A stretch of 55,171 nt of DNA from Parabacteroides sp. FAFU027. GTDB taxonomy: Bacteria > Bacteroidota > Bacteroidia > Bacteroidales > UBA7332. Below are positions 41,301 through 49,358 of this stretch, one piece after another. The position numbers and the translations under genes are program-made. Every line of letters starts with the position of its first letter. The stretch's first letter is position 1. Under the pieces are notes generated by a model. It had not been told where the DNA came from, did not search any database, and saw nothing but the letters and a program-made list of their open reading frames with translations. Location of the stretch: assembly GCF_022808675.1 (NCBI RefSeq), contig NZ_JAKZKV010000017.1:1-55171 (forward strand), given 5' to 3'.

Positions 41301-42171
41301 ACAAATACCGTTGAGCGAAGTGGCCGATATTCAATATACACGCGGTGCACAGATGATTCGTAGTGAAAATACCTTCCTCGTCGGTTATGTTATTTTCGAT
41401 AAGACGGAAGGAAAAGCCGAGGTGGATGTGGTCAATGAAGGTGATAAGATTTTACAGAAGAAGATTGACTCGGGTGAATTGAAACTGCCGCCCGGCGTGA
41501 ACTACAAGTTTGCCGGAAACTACGAGCAGGAAATCCGGGCTACCAAACGGCTTTCGATAGTGATACCTATCAGTCTGGTGCTGATTTTCCTGCTGCTCTA
41601 CTTCCAGTTCCGGACGGTGACTGCATCGTGCATCCACTTCTCGGGCGTCTTCGTGGCATTTGCCGGAGGCTTTCTGATGCTGTGGCTCTACGGGCAGGAT
41701 TGGTTTATGAACTTCTCCGTGGCGGGCATCAACCTGCGGGATATGTTCCAGATGCACCCAATTAACCTGAGCGTGGCGGTCTGGGTAGGATTCATCGCCC
41801 TGTTTGGTATCGCGACCAACGACGGCGTAATCATGGGAACCTACATCCACCAGGTATTTGAAGCGCGGCATCCGGATACGGTACACGATGTGCGTGAAGC
41901 CGTCGTTGCAGCCGGAAAGAAGCGTGTTCGTCCGGCTATGATGACTACGGCGGTGGCGGTTATTGCCCTGTTGCCTGTACTCACCTCTACGGGAAAAGGC
42001 GCCGATATCATGGTGCCGATGGCGATACCGACATTCGGAGGAATGATTATCCAGGTGATGACTATTTTCGTAGTACCTATCTTTCAGGCGATGTGGCGGG
42101 AAGGCGCGGTGAAGAAAATGAAGGGAATGAATGAATTAAAAAATGAAGGAAATGAAGAAGTGGATGCTTAA
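38308..42171 (+). CDS. CusA/CzcA-type RND heavy-metal efflux pump, inner membrane subunit
   Basis: A 1287-residue RND transporter of the heavy-metal efflux class. It starts FLENRLVTFIFLIAFILLG and shows PVDAIPDIGDNQQIV, the porter pattern FGMSFIYVIFKDNVEFYWSRSRILEKL, and the proton-relay helix GVMVDIGIVDVENILRHLE. It is about 240 residues longer than E. coli CusA because of an inserted membrane stretch between helix 6 and the second porter half (roughly 530-720). Methionine-rich segments (FMATGMEKAGW, LLMPTSMPHSG) fit Cu+/Ag+ transport, but Zn/Co/Cd cannot be excluded. The TolC-like gene overlaps its end by 29 bases. Confidence 0.92.
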   Translation: MFNRLVKYFLENRLVTFIFLIAFILLGIVYAPFNWKTGIIPRNPIPVDAIPDIGDNQQIVATEWMGRSPKDIQDQVTYPLTTALLGIPGVKTVRSTSMFGMSFIYVIFKDNVEFYWSRSRILEKLNSLPAGTLPAGVTPTLGPDATALGQIFWYTLEGRDPKTGKPNGGWSPQELRTVQDFYVKYSLSAAEGVSEVAAVGGFVKEYQVDINPEAMKSYGVSVMDVMNAVRKSNLDIGAETIELNSVEYIIRGLGYIKNPEDLENAVVTVRNNVPVRIRDVGHTTFGPATRRGGLDKGGAEAVGAVVVARYGSNPMEVINNVKDKIKEIEAGLPQKKLADGSISKVTIVPFYDRTGLIKETIGTLESALSHEILISIIVIIVLVLNLRASMIVAGLLPIGVLMTFILMHFFGVDANIVALSGIAIAIGVMVDIGIVDVENILRHLEMPENKGIRGKQLLSVIYQATTEVRAAVVTSIATTIVSFLPVFAMESAEGKLFHPLAFTKTFALLSAFILGIVVLPTLVHIFFNFRIDTKKIRKICNWVVIGTGVLALIFWHSVVAVALIGIGVNNLLVGRWDEARKEYPTYINIAITVLVAIYYLAVEWLPLGAHNSTLANYLFVGGIVAVILAGLMSMVHYYENILRWGLTNKWKFLALPIVTLLFGVLIWQGFDRMFGFMATGMEKAGWSTFRQTSLWKGVTEKFPGTGKEFMPSLNEGSFLLMPTSMPHSGIQKNLEYIKLLDKRLSSIPEVEMAVGKWGRVNSALDPAPVQMFENTINYRSEYILDENGHRMRFKVDKEESFVLKNGTKYNPEKEAFRAIPADSLIPDDGGEYFRQWRPQIKKPLDIWNEIVKVTNIPGLTSAPKLQPIETRLVMLSTGMRAPMGLKVYGPDLASIEKAGLQFEQALKQVPSVKASSVFYDRAVGAPYLEIKLNREAMARYGLTVSDVQEILQVAVGGMTLSSSVEGRERFPMRVRYARELRDNPEDLKNILIPAMNGAQIPLSEVADIQYTRGAQMIRSENTFLVGYVIFDKTEGKAEVDVVNEGDKILQKKIDSGELKLPPGVNYKFAGNYEQEIRATKRLSIVIPISLVLIFLLLYFQFRTVTASCIHFSGVFVAFAGGFLMLWLYGQDWFMNFSVAGINLRDMFQMHPINLSVAVWVGFIALFGIATNDGVIMGTYIHQVFEARHPDTVHDVREAVVAAGKKRVRPAMMTTAVAVIALLPVLTSTGKGADIMVPMAIPTFGGMIIQVMTIFVVPIFQAMWREGAVKKMKGMNELKNEGNEEVDA

Positions 42172-43561
42172 TCTGATAGTCATGTTCTTCTGCATTTCGG
42201 CTTACGGACAAGACTCGTTATCGCTATACCTAAGTATGGCGGCTAAGAATAATCCGGCAGTGTTGCAGAAGTTCACCGAATACAAAGCCGCGTTGCAAAA
42301 GGTACTCCAAGTGGGCAGCCTGCCCGATCCGGAACTGAACGTCGGTGTGTTTCTTTCGCCGATGGAGTTGATTGGCGGTAATCAGGTCGCGGACATCAAG
42401 CTGATGCAGATGTTTCCGTGGTTTGGGGTGCTGAAGAATGCTAAAGATGAAATGAGCCTGATGGCCAAAGCGAAGTTCGAGTCTTTCCGCGATGCCAAAC
42501 TGCAAACCTTTTACAATGTGCAACGCACGTGGTATGAGTTGCAGAAAGTGAAGCAGAACATCCGCATTACGGAGAAGAATATCGAGTTATTGAAAACGGT
42601 AGAGCGGATTTCGTTGGTGAAGTTCCGCGTGGCTTCCATCGGGAAGGCAAGCGCCGGTAGTTCATCTGCATCTCCGGCTGCCGCATCCGGCAATTCATCA
42701 GGAGGAAATTCGGGTATGAATAGCATGGGGGGCGGAGGAAACTCTTCCGCGGTATCACCTTCAACGCCTCCGATGGGCGGTGGAGGAATGGGCAGTTCAG
42801 CTTCAGGTTCGGGATTGGCGGATATTTACCGCATCCAGATGGAACGGGGCGAACTGGAAAACAGCCTTGCCCTGCTGCATAGTCAGGAGCAGACCATCGT
42901 GGCCCGCTTCAACAGCTATCTCAACCGGCCAGTAACTACCGGTGTCATCACGCCGGATAAGCTGGTGGTTGATTCATCAGACATTTTACCTAAGACATTA
43001 TCGGACTCATTGTTTTCGGGAAATCCTATGCTGGGGATGCTTCTCTACGAACAGCAATCGGCTGAAGCCCGCAAGAAGATGGTGACGAAGATGGGCTATC
43101 CGATGGTCGGTGTTGGGCTCAACTATTCGCTCATTAACAAGAATCCGATGTCCACCTCCGAAATGAACGGCAAGGATATGGTGATGCCGATGGTGACGGT
43201 TACGCTACCCATTTACCGCAAGAAGTATAAAGCGATGCAGAACGAAGCCGAACTGATGAAAACCGCTTCACAGCAGGGATATCAGGCAACTGCTAATGCG
43301 CTAAATGCCGAATACTACGAAGCGATGCAACTTTATCAGGATGCTGCCCGGCGAATAAAACTTTATGCTAATCAGACCGCGTTGGCTCAGAAGTCGCTCG
43401 ATATTACCATCAAGAGCTTCTCTGCATCCGGCGCCGGACTGACTGAACTGCTGAGCATTCGCCGGCAACAGCTCGACTACGAGCAGAAACAGATAGAAGC
43501 CATTGCCGACTACAATACTGCTGTAGCGTGGATTAAGCGGCTGGTTTCATGTGGTGAATAG
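42143..43561 (+). CDS. TolC-family outer membrane efflux protein with a Gly/Ser-rich loop
   Basis: A 472-residue protein with signal peptide (ending CISAYGQ) and the long alpha-helical repeats of TolC/CusC (AALQKVLQVGSLPDPELNVG, then KKYKAMQNEAELMKTASQQGYQ). The half-way point carries about 58 residues of Gly, Ser and Met-rich low complexity (166-224), inserted between helices and likely a flexible loop at the periplasmic tip or surface. It would form the outer-membrane channel for the CusA-like pump. Starts at Met4 or Met8 are also possible. It begins inside the end of the pump gene, so translation is coupled. Confidence 0.88.
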   Translation: MKEMKKWMLNLIVMFFCISAYGQDSLSLYLSMAAKNNPAVLQKFTEYKAALQKVLQVGSLPDPELNVGVFLSPMELIGGNQVADIKLMQMFPWFGVLKNAKDEMSLMAKAKFESFRDAKLQTFYNVQRTWYELQKVKQNIRITEKNIELLKTVERISLVKFRVASIGKASAGSSSASPAAASGNSSGGNSGMNSMGGGGNSSAVSPSTPPMGGGGMGSSASGSGLADIYRIQMERGELENSLALLHSQEQTIVARFNSYLNRPVTTGVITPDKLVVDSSDILPKTLSDSLFSGNPMLGMLLYEQQSAEARKKMVTKMGYPMVGVGLNYSLINKNPMSTSEMNGKDMVMPMVTVTLPIYRKKYKAMQNEAELMKTASQQGYQATANALNAEYYEAMQLYQDAARRIKLYANQTALAQKSLDITIKSFSASGAGLTELLSIRRQQLDYEQKQIEAIADYNTAVAWIKRLVSCGE

Positions 43562-44024
43562 AAGCCAAACCTAACAGGTTTTTGAAACCTGTTAGGTTTA
43601 CTGTCATCAAAACGCGACAAGCGGCATTAAGCCGCTGTTCGCTTGCGAAAGCTTAAGCAGTTAAAGCTTCCATACCCGCCCCGAAGGGACAAACACAAAT
43701 TCCAGACTGCCCAAAAGCTGTCTGAGCGAGAAGACCTCATTATTTACAATTGAAAAATTTACCATTTACAATTTAAGAATGCTCCGGATTCTCAATCGTA
43801 AATTGTAAATGACTAAATTGTAAATCCAGTTGTTCTTTTGGACTATGTTTTTGCTTACTTTTTGCGCCAAAAAGTAAGGCCCGCGGCAGGCGATTGGAAC
43901 AATGAGGAAAGATTGCATTACACATTCTTCTTCGGTTAAGAGATCCCGCATCAAGTGCGGGATGACATAAAAAGCCGTTGTTGGTTATTTGACCAACCTT
44001 TAGTTTAAACTCAATTTACAAGAT
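43562..44024. other. Palindrome-dense spacer before the CusB-like gene
   Basis: A 463-base spacer without a gene, filled with inverted repeats. Besides 43567-43599: GCGGCATTAAGCCGC near 43621; nested arms CATTTACAATTTA (43763-43775) and its complement (43799-43811); 11-bp arms CTTACTTTTTG around CGC at 43854-43878; ATCCCGCA/TGCGGGAT at 43943-43963; and GTTGGT/ACCAAC at 43980-43997. No -7 element is certain. Confidence 0.8.
43567..43599. repeat. 15-bp perfect palindromic hairpin after the TolC-like gene
   Basis: AAACCTAACAGGTTT (43567-43581) is repeated inverted at 43585-43599 around TTG. It is a strong hairpin that probably terminates or stabilises the cusA-tolC transcript. Sequences of this sort recur in Bacteroidota spacers. 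Confidence 0.8.
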
Positions 44025-45617
44025 ATGAAAAAGATATTTGCCAATAAAAACCTCCGATACGCCCTCTTTGCGCTCGGCGGATTATTCCTGGGATGGTTAT
44101 TCTTCCACTCTCCTTCTCATGATCATGCCTCACCGGGCATTTCCAAAACAGAAAAGAAGAAAACCATCTGGACCTGCTCCATGCACCCCCAGATACGCCT
44201 GGACCACCCGGGCAAATGCCCCATCTGCGGAATGGATCTCATTCCCCTGAATGACAACAGTACGCCGGTCGATGCCGATGCTGTGCAGTTGACCAAAGAT
44301 GCAGCCGAACTGGCCGATATCGCCACCTCTGTCGTCTCCCGCCAAAAGCCGGTGAAAGAGGTTCGCCTTTACGGCAAGGTACAGCCCGACGAACGCCTGC
44401 AACAAAGTCAGGTAGCGCACATCTCCGGTCGTATCGAGCGATTGACGGTCAATTATACCGGCGAGAATATCAGTAAAGGGCAAGTGCTGGCACAAGTCTA
44501 TTCGCCCGAACTCATCACGGCCCAGCAGGAACTGCTCGAAGCGGCCAAAAGCAAGCAATCCCAGCCCGAAATCTATCAGGCTGCACGCGAAAAGCTTCAC
44601 CAGTGGAAGCTTACCGATGGGCAGATTTCGGCAGTGGAACGCAGCGGCCGGGTGAAGGAGAGCGTGGCTATTGTGGCTAATTCGTCCGGCATTGTCACGG
44701 CCAAGCGGGTAAACAACGGCGATTACATTTCGCAGGGCGGTGTGCTCTACGACGTGGCCAACCTGTCGCATGTGTGGGTTTTGTTTGATGCCTACGAGAG
44801 TGATTTGCCTTTTATCAAAAAAGGAGACAAGATTGACTTCACCATACAGGCCATGCCTGAAACCCGTTTTTCCGGACGCATATCCTTTATCGACCCGGTC
44901 ATTGACCCGAATACCCGCGTGGCGAAGATTCGTGTCGAAGTTCCCAATCCGGGCGGTAAGCTCAAGCCCGAAATGTTTGCCACAGGTATAGTGAGCGCCA
45001 ATCTTGACCGTTATCAGGACAAACTGGTCATTCCCTCCTCGGCTGTATTGTGGACCGGCAAACGCTCCATCGTTTTCGTCAAACAGAAAGATGCTGCACA
45101 ACCGGCCTTCAAGACCCGCGAGATTGAGATTGGCCCACGCCTCGGCAACAGCTACATCGTGGTTTCGGGATTGGAGGAAGGCGAGGAAATCGTCACCCAG
45201 GGCACTTTCAATGTGGATGCCGCAGCGCAGCTCGAAGGGAAACCCAGCATGATGAATGAAAAGGCAGGCAATACATCAACCGGACATGTACACGGCAGTA
45301 TGCGACAAGCGAAAACGGCGGACAAACATGCCGGTCATGAAGATATGCAAATGGCGCAACATGCCCTGTTTACGGTGTATGGAAATTGTGAAACCTGCAA
45401 AGAGCGTATTGAAAAAGCTGCAAAATCGGTCAAAGGAGTCACCTCTGCCGTCTGGGATATGAAGACCAGAAAGATTCATGTGAATTTCGACAGCAACAAA
45501 ACGAATGTTGAGTCCATTCAGAAGGCCATTGCCAAAGTGGGTCACGACACCGACAAATTCAAGGCTGATAATAAGACCTATAACAATCTGCCGGGATGTT
45601 GCAAGTACCGTAAATAA
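44025..45617 (+). CDS. CusB-like periplasmic adaptor with N-terminal metal-binding motif and C-terminal HMA domain
   Basis: A 530-residue membrane-fusion protein. An N-terminal membrane anchor (about 10-28) precedes the heavy-metal-binding motif WTCSMHPQIRLDHPGKCPICG (C51, H54, C65, C68, M70). The adaptor barrel/hairpin follows (SQVAHISGRIERLTVNYTGE, then VWVLFDAYESDLPFIKKGD and GLEEGEEIVTQGTFNVDA). A His-rich linker leads to an HMA domain from about 446 (YGNCETCKERIE, C455/C458) ending GHDTDKFKADNKTYNNLPGCC, closely like the secreted HMA protein at 37858. It links pump and channel and probably delivers metal. Confidence 0.92.
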   Translation: MKKIFANKNLRYALFALGGLFLGWLFFHSPSHDHASPGISKTEKKKTIWTCSMHPQIRLDHPGKCPICGMDLIPLNDNSTPVDADAVQLTKDAAELADIATSVVSRQKPVKEVRLYGKVQPDERLQQSQVAHISGRIERLTVNYTGENISKGQVLAQVYSPELITAQQELLEAAKSKQSQPEIYQAAREKLHQWKLTDGQISAVERSGRVKESVAIVANSSGIVTAKRVNNGDYISQGGVLYDVANLSHVWVLFDAYESDLPFIKKGDKIDFTIQAMPETRFSGRISFIDPVIDPNTRVAKIRVEVPNPGGKLKPEMFATGIVSANLDRYQDKLVIPSSAVLWTGKRSIVFVKQKDAAQPAFKTREIEIGPRLGNSYIVVSGLEEGEEIVTQGTFNVDAAAQLEGKPSMMNEKAGNTSTGHVHGSMRQAKTADKHAGHEDMQMAQHALFTVYGNCETCKERIEKAAKSVKGVTSAVWDMKTRKIHVNFDSNKTNVESIQKAIAKVGHDTDKFKADNKTYNNLPGCCKYRK

Positions 45618-45780
45618 CCTCGTGCGGGATAAGGGGTCAATATAACGTTATAGCGATACCCTCAAAAATATTATAGCGTCACTCACTATCGCCCGGTAGT
45701 GGGTAGCGCTATGTTGTAATATTGGTTCGGATGGAAAACACGGGTTAGTTTCACATGTAAACTCGTGCGGATTTCGCCGG

Positions 45781-45798
45781 TAAACTAACGTTAGTTTA
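45781..45798. promoter_or_regulatory. 18-bp perfect palindrome in the spacer after the CusB-like gene
   Basis: TAAACTAACGTTAGTTTA is perfectly self-complementary with no loop, so it is a protein-binding type dyad rather than an RNA hairpin. It sits in a 194-base spacer between convergent genes with no obvious promoter. Confidence 0.5.
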
Positions 45799-45811
45799 AG
45801 CAGTAAACCAA

Positions 45812-46858
45812 TCAGAGTCCCAACGCATCCAGAATCAAATCGGCATTGAATCCGCTATCCAGATTGGGCAAATGCAATTGATAGGCCTCTTTTTGCAGCT
45901 TCTGAGCATATGCGTCCGTAAAAAAGAAGCGCCCGTTGCTGATGACATAGTTGAGGATAAAGAAACGGTAAGCTTCCTTCATAAATAGAACTTCATTTCG
46001 GGTCAATGGGAACACCTTGTGATATTCTTTGAGGAATTCAAGGAAACGAGGCTCATTCAGTTGGGAAAATGTGTAAGAAAAATCGGTCTTGTCGCCAATA
46101 TCTGAACAAACCCGGCTAAACGAATAAAAGTCAAGCACCCGCGAACTCATCCGAAACCAGTCATAATCCCAGCGCGAAAAGAGCGTATTGTTGTCGCGCA
46201 CCGAAAAGTTTCCGATATTCCAGTCCACAAACACAGGGATTTTGATAAAGTCTTTATATCCGAGAGTCTCGGCATTTTTTAGGAAAATATGACAATGCTC
46301 ACGAATCAGGTCGTTATAGCCCATAAACCGGAGCATGCTGTCTGTTTTTTCCAAACGGCGCAACAGGTGGTTGATGTCTTTTATCAACGTTTTGGAAGAT
46401 TGAGGCAAAACCGGCGTCATCTCGTCGCAAATCTTGTGAAACTTGGCCACCTCTTTTCCCAAAATGCGCACCTGCTCGTCAGTCAATCGTTTGGGTAACG
46501 TGTTTTTCACCCTCACCGCGCGGTAAAATACCATCCACACGTCAATGTATTCATCTTCATGCCGGTAGAGGTAGAGCTGGTCGCCTTTCATCAGCGAACT
46601 GGACAGGAAATGGTCGTAAGGCCGCTCCAGATTATTTGCCAATACATTAATAATCTGGTGGTCTTCCTTGAAATTCTCAAACTTCCCAAAGTTGGAAACC
46701 TTGGCAAAGACAAAGGTCTTGTCTTTGAAAGTGATTTTAAAAACCTTATTGGTAGAGACATTGACGCTTAAATCCTCGATTTTGCGGATATGGCGTTTGG
46801 GGTTGTAGTTGTACCACCCTTTTTCTATGATGGGTATCAGATTAACAGTCAGGCTCAT
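45812..46858 (-). CDS. APH/kinase-like fold protein of unknown substrate
   Basis: A 348-residue protein with the aminoglycoside-phosphotransferase/kinase-like pattern: KTFVFAKVSNFGKFE (lysine strand), VFVDWNIGNFSVRD in place of the HGDxxxxN catalytic loop (His replaced by Val/Asp order VDWNIGN, Asn kept), and FSRWDYDWFRM for the metal-binding Asp. The rest is helical, with many aromatics. It could phosphorylate a small molecule, but the substrate is unknown. The gene is solitary; its C-terminus faces the CusB-like gene. Confidence 0.7.
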   Translation of the reverse strand: MSLTVNLIPIIEKGWYNYNPKRHIRKIEDLSVNVSTNKVFKITFKDKTFVFAKVSNFGKFENFKEDHQIINVLANNLERPYDHFLSSSLMKGDQLYLYRHEDEYIDVWMVFYRAVRVKNTLPKRLTDEQVRILGKEVAKFHKICDEMTPVLPQSSKTLIKDINHLLRRLEKTDSMLRFMGYNDLIREHCHIFLKNAETLGYKDFIKIPVFVDWNIGNFSVRDNNTLFSRWDYDWFRMSSRVLDFYSFSRVCSDIGDKTDFSYTFSQLNEPRFLEFLKEYHKVFPLTRNEVLFMKEAYRFFILNYVISNGRFFFTDAYAQKLQKEAYQLHLPNLDSGFNADLILDALGL

Positions 46859-47115
46859 AATTCTTTGTCATATAATGTTGAGGTAAAAATAAGCATTAAT
46901 CACCGAAATGCGAATGGGTTATTCCGATATTTTCAGCTATTCACAAAGCATTCATCAGAATGTAACCTCTTTTCACGCTAAAGAATATACCCTGTAAACA
47001 TAGTCTGTTAATCATGTTGTCTAACAGTGGCAATTTGTTGGTGTACTTGATAAAAAAACATAATTTGCGAGTGCATTTCCTTTCTTAATTCATTAACCAA
47101 CTAATACGATTGGCC

Positions 47116-49278
47116 ATGAAAGTTTATCAATCACATGAAATTAAGAACATCTCATTGTTGGGAAGTTCAGGCTCGGGAAAAACCACACTCGCTGAGGCTA
47201 TGCTCTACGAGGGTGGTATTATAAAACGTCGCGGTAGTGTGGATGCACATAATACCGTTTGTGATTATTTTCCTGTAGAGCAGGAATACGGCTATAGTGT
47301 CTTTCCGACGGTTTTCCATGTAGAGTGGAACGGGAAGAAGCTGAACTTTGTGGATTGTCCGGGTTCGGATGATTTTGTAGGCGGCGCTTATACCGCGTTG
47401 AATGTTACCGATACAGCGCTGTTGCTCATCAATACGCAGTATGGTGTGGAAGTCGGAACTCAAAACATGTTTCGCATTACGGAAAAACTGGGTAAACCCA
47501 CCATTTTCGTAACCAATCAGTTGGATGGTGAAAAGGCTGATTTCGACAATGTGGTCGAACAGCTAAAGGAAAATTACGGCAGCAAAGTCGTTAAGATTCA
47601 GTATCCAATTGTTTGCGGGCCGCAGTTTAATGCCGTGGTGGACGTGTTGAAAATGAAGATGTATCAATGGAAGCCCGAAGGGGGAGCACCCGATATCCTC
47701 GAAATCCCCGATTCGGAAAAAGATAAAGCAGAAGATTTACACCAGAAACTGGTCGAGGCAGCCGCCGAGAACGATGAAACACTGATGGAGAAATTTTTCG
47801 AACAGGGTACGCTGAGCGAAGATGAGATGCGAGAAGGTATTCATAAAGGATTATTGACCCGCAGCATGTTTCCTGTATTTTGCGTCTGTGCCGGCCGGGA
47901 TATGGGTGTGCGCCGTCTGATGGAGTTCCTGGGAAATGTGTGTGCATTCGTAAGCGAAATGCCACACGTGGTAACCACTGACGGCGAAGATATTTCTCCC
48001 GATGTGAATGGCCCCACCAGCCTTTATGTATTTAAGACCACCATCGAGCCACACATCGGTGAGGTTACTTACTTCAAAGTGATGTCCGGTAAAATCCACG
48101 AAGGAGTCGATTTAGTAAATGCTAACCGGGGTTCTAAAGAGCGTATGGCACAGATATTCTGTGTGGCCGGGCAAATCCGTACGAAAATAGAAGAGTTGGT
48201 AGCCGGTGATATCGGTGTTGCAGTGAAACTAAAAGATACCCGCACGGGAAATACCTTGAACGATAAAGGTTGTGATTACAGGTTCGACTTCATTAAATAT
48301 CCGGAACCCAAATATCGCCGGGCCATCAAGCCGGTCAATGAAGCTGATGCCGAGAAACTCAGCGAATTGCTCACCCGTATGCACGAAGAAGACCCGACTT
48401 GGGTTATCGAGCATTCCAAAGAGCTTAAACAGATTATCGTTTCCGGTCAGGGAGAATTTCACCTGAAAACCCTGAAATGGCGTCTGGAGCACAACGATAA
48501 AATGTACATTGAGTTTCTCGAACCGCGAATTCCTTACCGCGAAACCATCACGAAAGCTGCCCGTTCTGATTTTCGTCATAAAAAGCAATCGGGAGGTGCC
48601 GGCCAGTTTGGAGAGGTACACATGATCATCGAACCATACTTCGAAGGCGCACCGGTTCTTGAAGTATATCGGTTTAACGGTCAGGAATTTAAAATATCAG
48701 TTCGTGATACGCAGGTGGTCGATTTGGATTGGGGTGGCAAACTGGTCTTCATCAACAGTATTGTTGGTGGTTCAATTGACGCCCGCTTTATGCCTGCCAT
48801 CATGAAAGGACTGATGGATAGAATGGAACAAGGACCTTTGACCGGTTCGTATGCCCGCGATGTCCGCGTAATTGTATATGACGGCAAAATGCACCCGGTG
48901 GATTCCAATGAGATCTCCTTCCGTCTGGCTGGTCGGAATGCTTTTAGCCAGGCCTTTAAAGAAGCCGGTCCGAAAATTCTGGAACCTATCTATGATGTCG
49001 AGGTTTTAGTGCCGGGCGAAAAGATGGGTGACGTAATGAGTGACCTTCAGGGACGCCGTGCTGTCATCATGGGAATGCAGAGCGAGAAAGGCTTTGAAAA
49101 GCTGATTGCTAAAGTTCCGTTGAAGGAAATGTCAAACTACTCGACAGCATTAAGTTCCCTGACCGGAGGACGAGCTTCCTTCAGTATGAAGTTTGCCGCC
49201 TACGAGCTTGTTCCGGGTGATGTTCAGGATAAACTGCTCAAAGAATACGAAAAACTGCAATTGCAAGAGCAAGACTAA
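47116..49278 (+). CDS. fusA2: EF-G paralogue (EF-G2 type) lacking the catalytic histidine
   Basis: A 720-residue translation factor homologous to EF-G along its whole length, including domain IV/V (SGGAGQFGEVHMIIEP, then VEVLVPGEKMGDVMSDLQGRRAVIMG). The G domain is atypical: P-loop GSSGSGKTT instead of AHIDAGKTT, switch I EQEYGYSV in place of ERGITI, and VDCPGSDDF in place of DTPGHVDF, so the His needed for GTP hydrolysis is Ser. TNQLDG replaces NKMD. Bacteroides EF-G2, of similar type, has been reported to support elongation without GTPase activity. I chose the ATG at 47116 over the TTG at 47110. Confidence 0.92.
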   Translation: MKVYQSHEIKNISLLGSSGSGKTTLAEAMLYEGGIIKRRGSVDAHNTVCDYFPVEQEYGYSVFPTVFHVEWNGKKLNFVDCPGSDDFVGGAYTALNVTDTALLLINTQYGVEVGTQNMFRITEKLGKPTIFVTNQLDGEKADFDNVVEQLKENYGSKVVKIQYPIVCGPQFNAVVDVLKMKMYQWKPEGGAPDILEIPDSEKDKAEDLHQKLVEAAAENDETLMEKFFEQGTLSEDEMREGIHKGLLTRSMFPVFCVCAGRDMGVRRLMEFLGNVCAFVSEMPHVVTTDGEDISPDVNGPTSLYVFKTTIEPHIGEVTYFKVMSGKIHEGVDLVNANRGSKERMAQIFCVAGQIRTKIEELVAGDIGVAVKLKDTRTGNTLNDKGCDYRFDFIKYPEPKYRRAIKPVNEADAEKLSELLTRMHEEDPTWVIEHSKELKQIIVSGQGEFHLKTLKWRLEHNDKMYIEFLEPRIPYRETITKAARSDFRHKKQSGGAGQFGEVHMIIEPYFEGAPVLEVYRFNGQEFKISVRDTQVVDLDWGGKLVFINSIVGGSIDARFMPAIMKGLMDRMEQGPLTGSYARDVRVIVYDGKMHPVDSNEISFRLAGRNAFSQAFKEAGPKILEPIYDVEVLVPGEKMGDVMSDLQGRRAVIMGMQSEKGFEKLIAKVPLKEMSNYSTALSSLTGGRASFSMKFAAYELVPGDVQDKLLKEYEKLQLQEQD

Positions 49279-49299
49279 TGTGTTTTTTTATATTGTGAA

Positions 49300-49332
49300 A
49301 GAGGCTGTCTCGGGTGAGGCAGCCTCTTTTAT
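49300..49332 (+). terminator. Intrinsic terminator of the EF-G paralogue gene
   Basis: AGAGGCTG (49300-49307) pairs with CAGCCTCT (49320-49327), followed by TTTTA. Confidence 0.85.
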
Positions 49333-49358
49333 TGTAATGGATTGGAATAAACAAAACT

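Noticed and set aside
44130-45101. 323-residue minus-strand frame inside the CusB-like gene
   Set aside because: Antisense shadow of a well-supported adaptor gene with all expected motifs.
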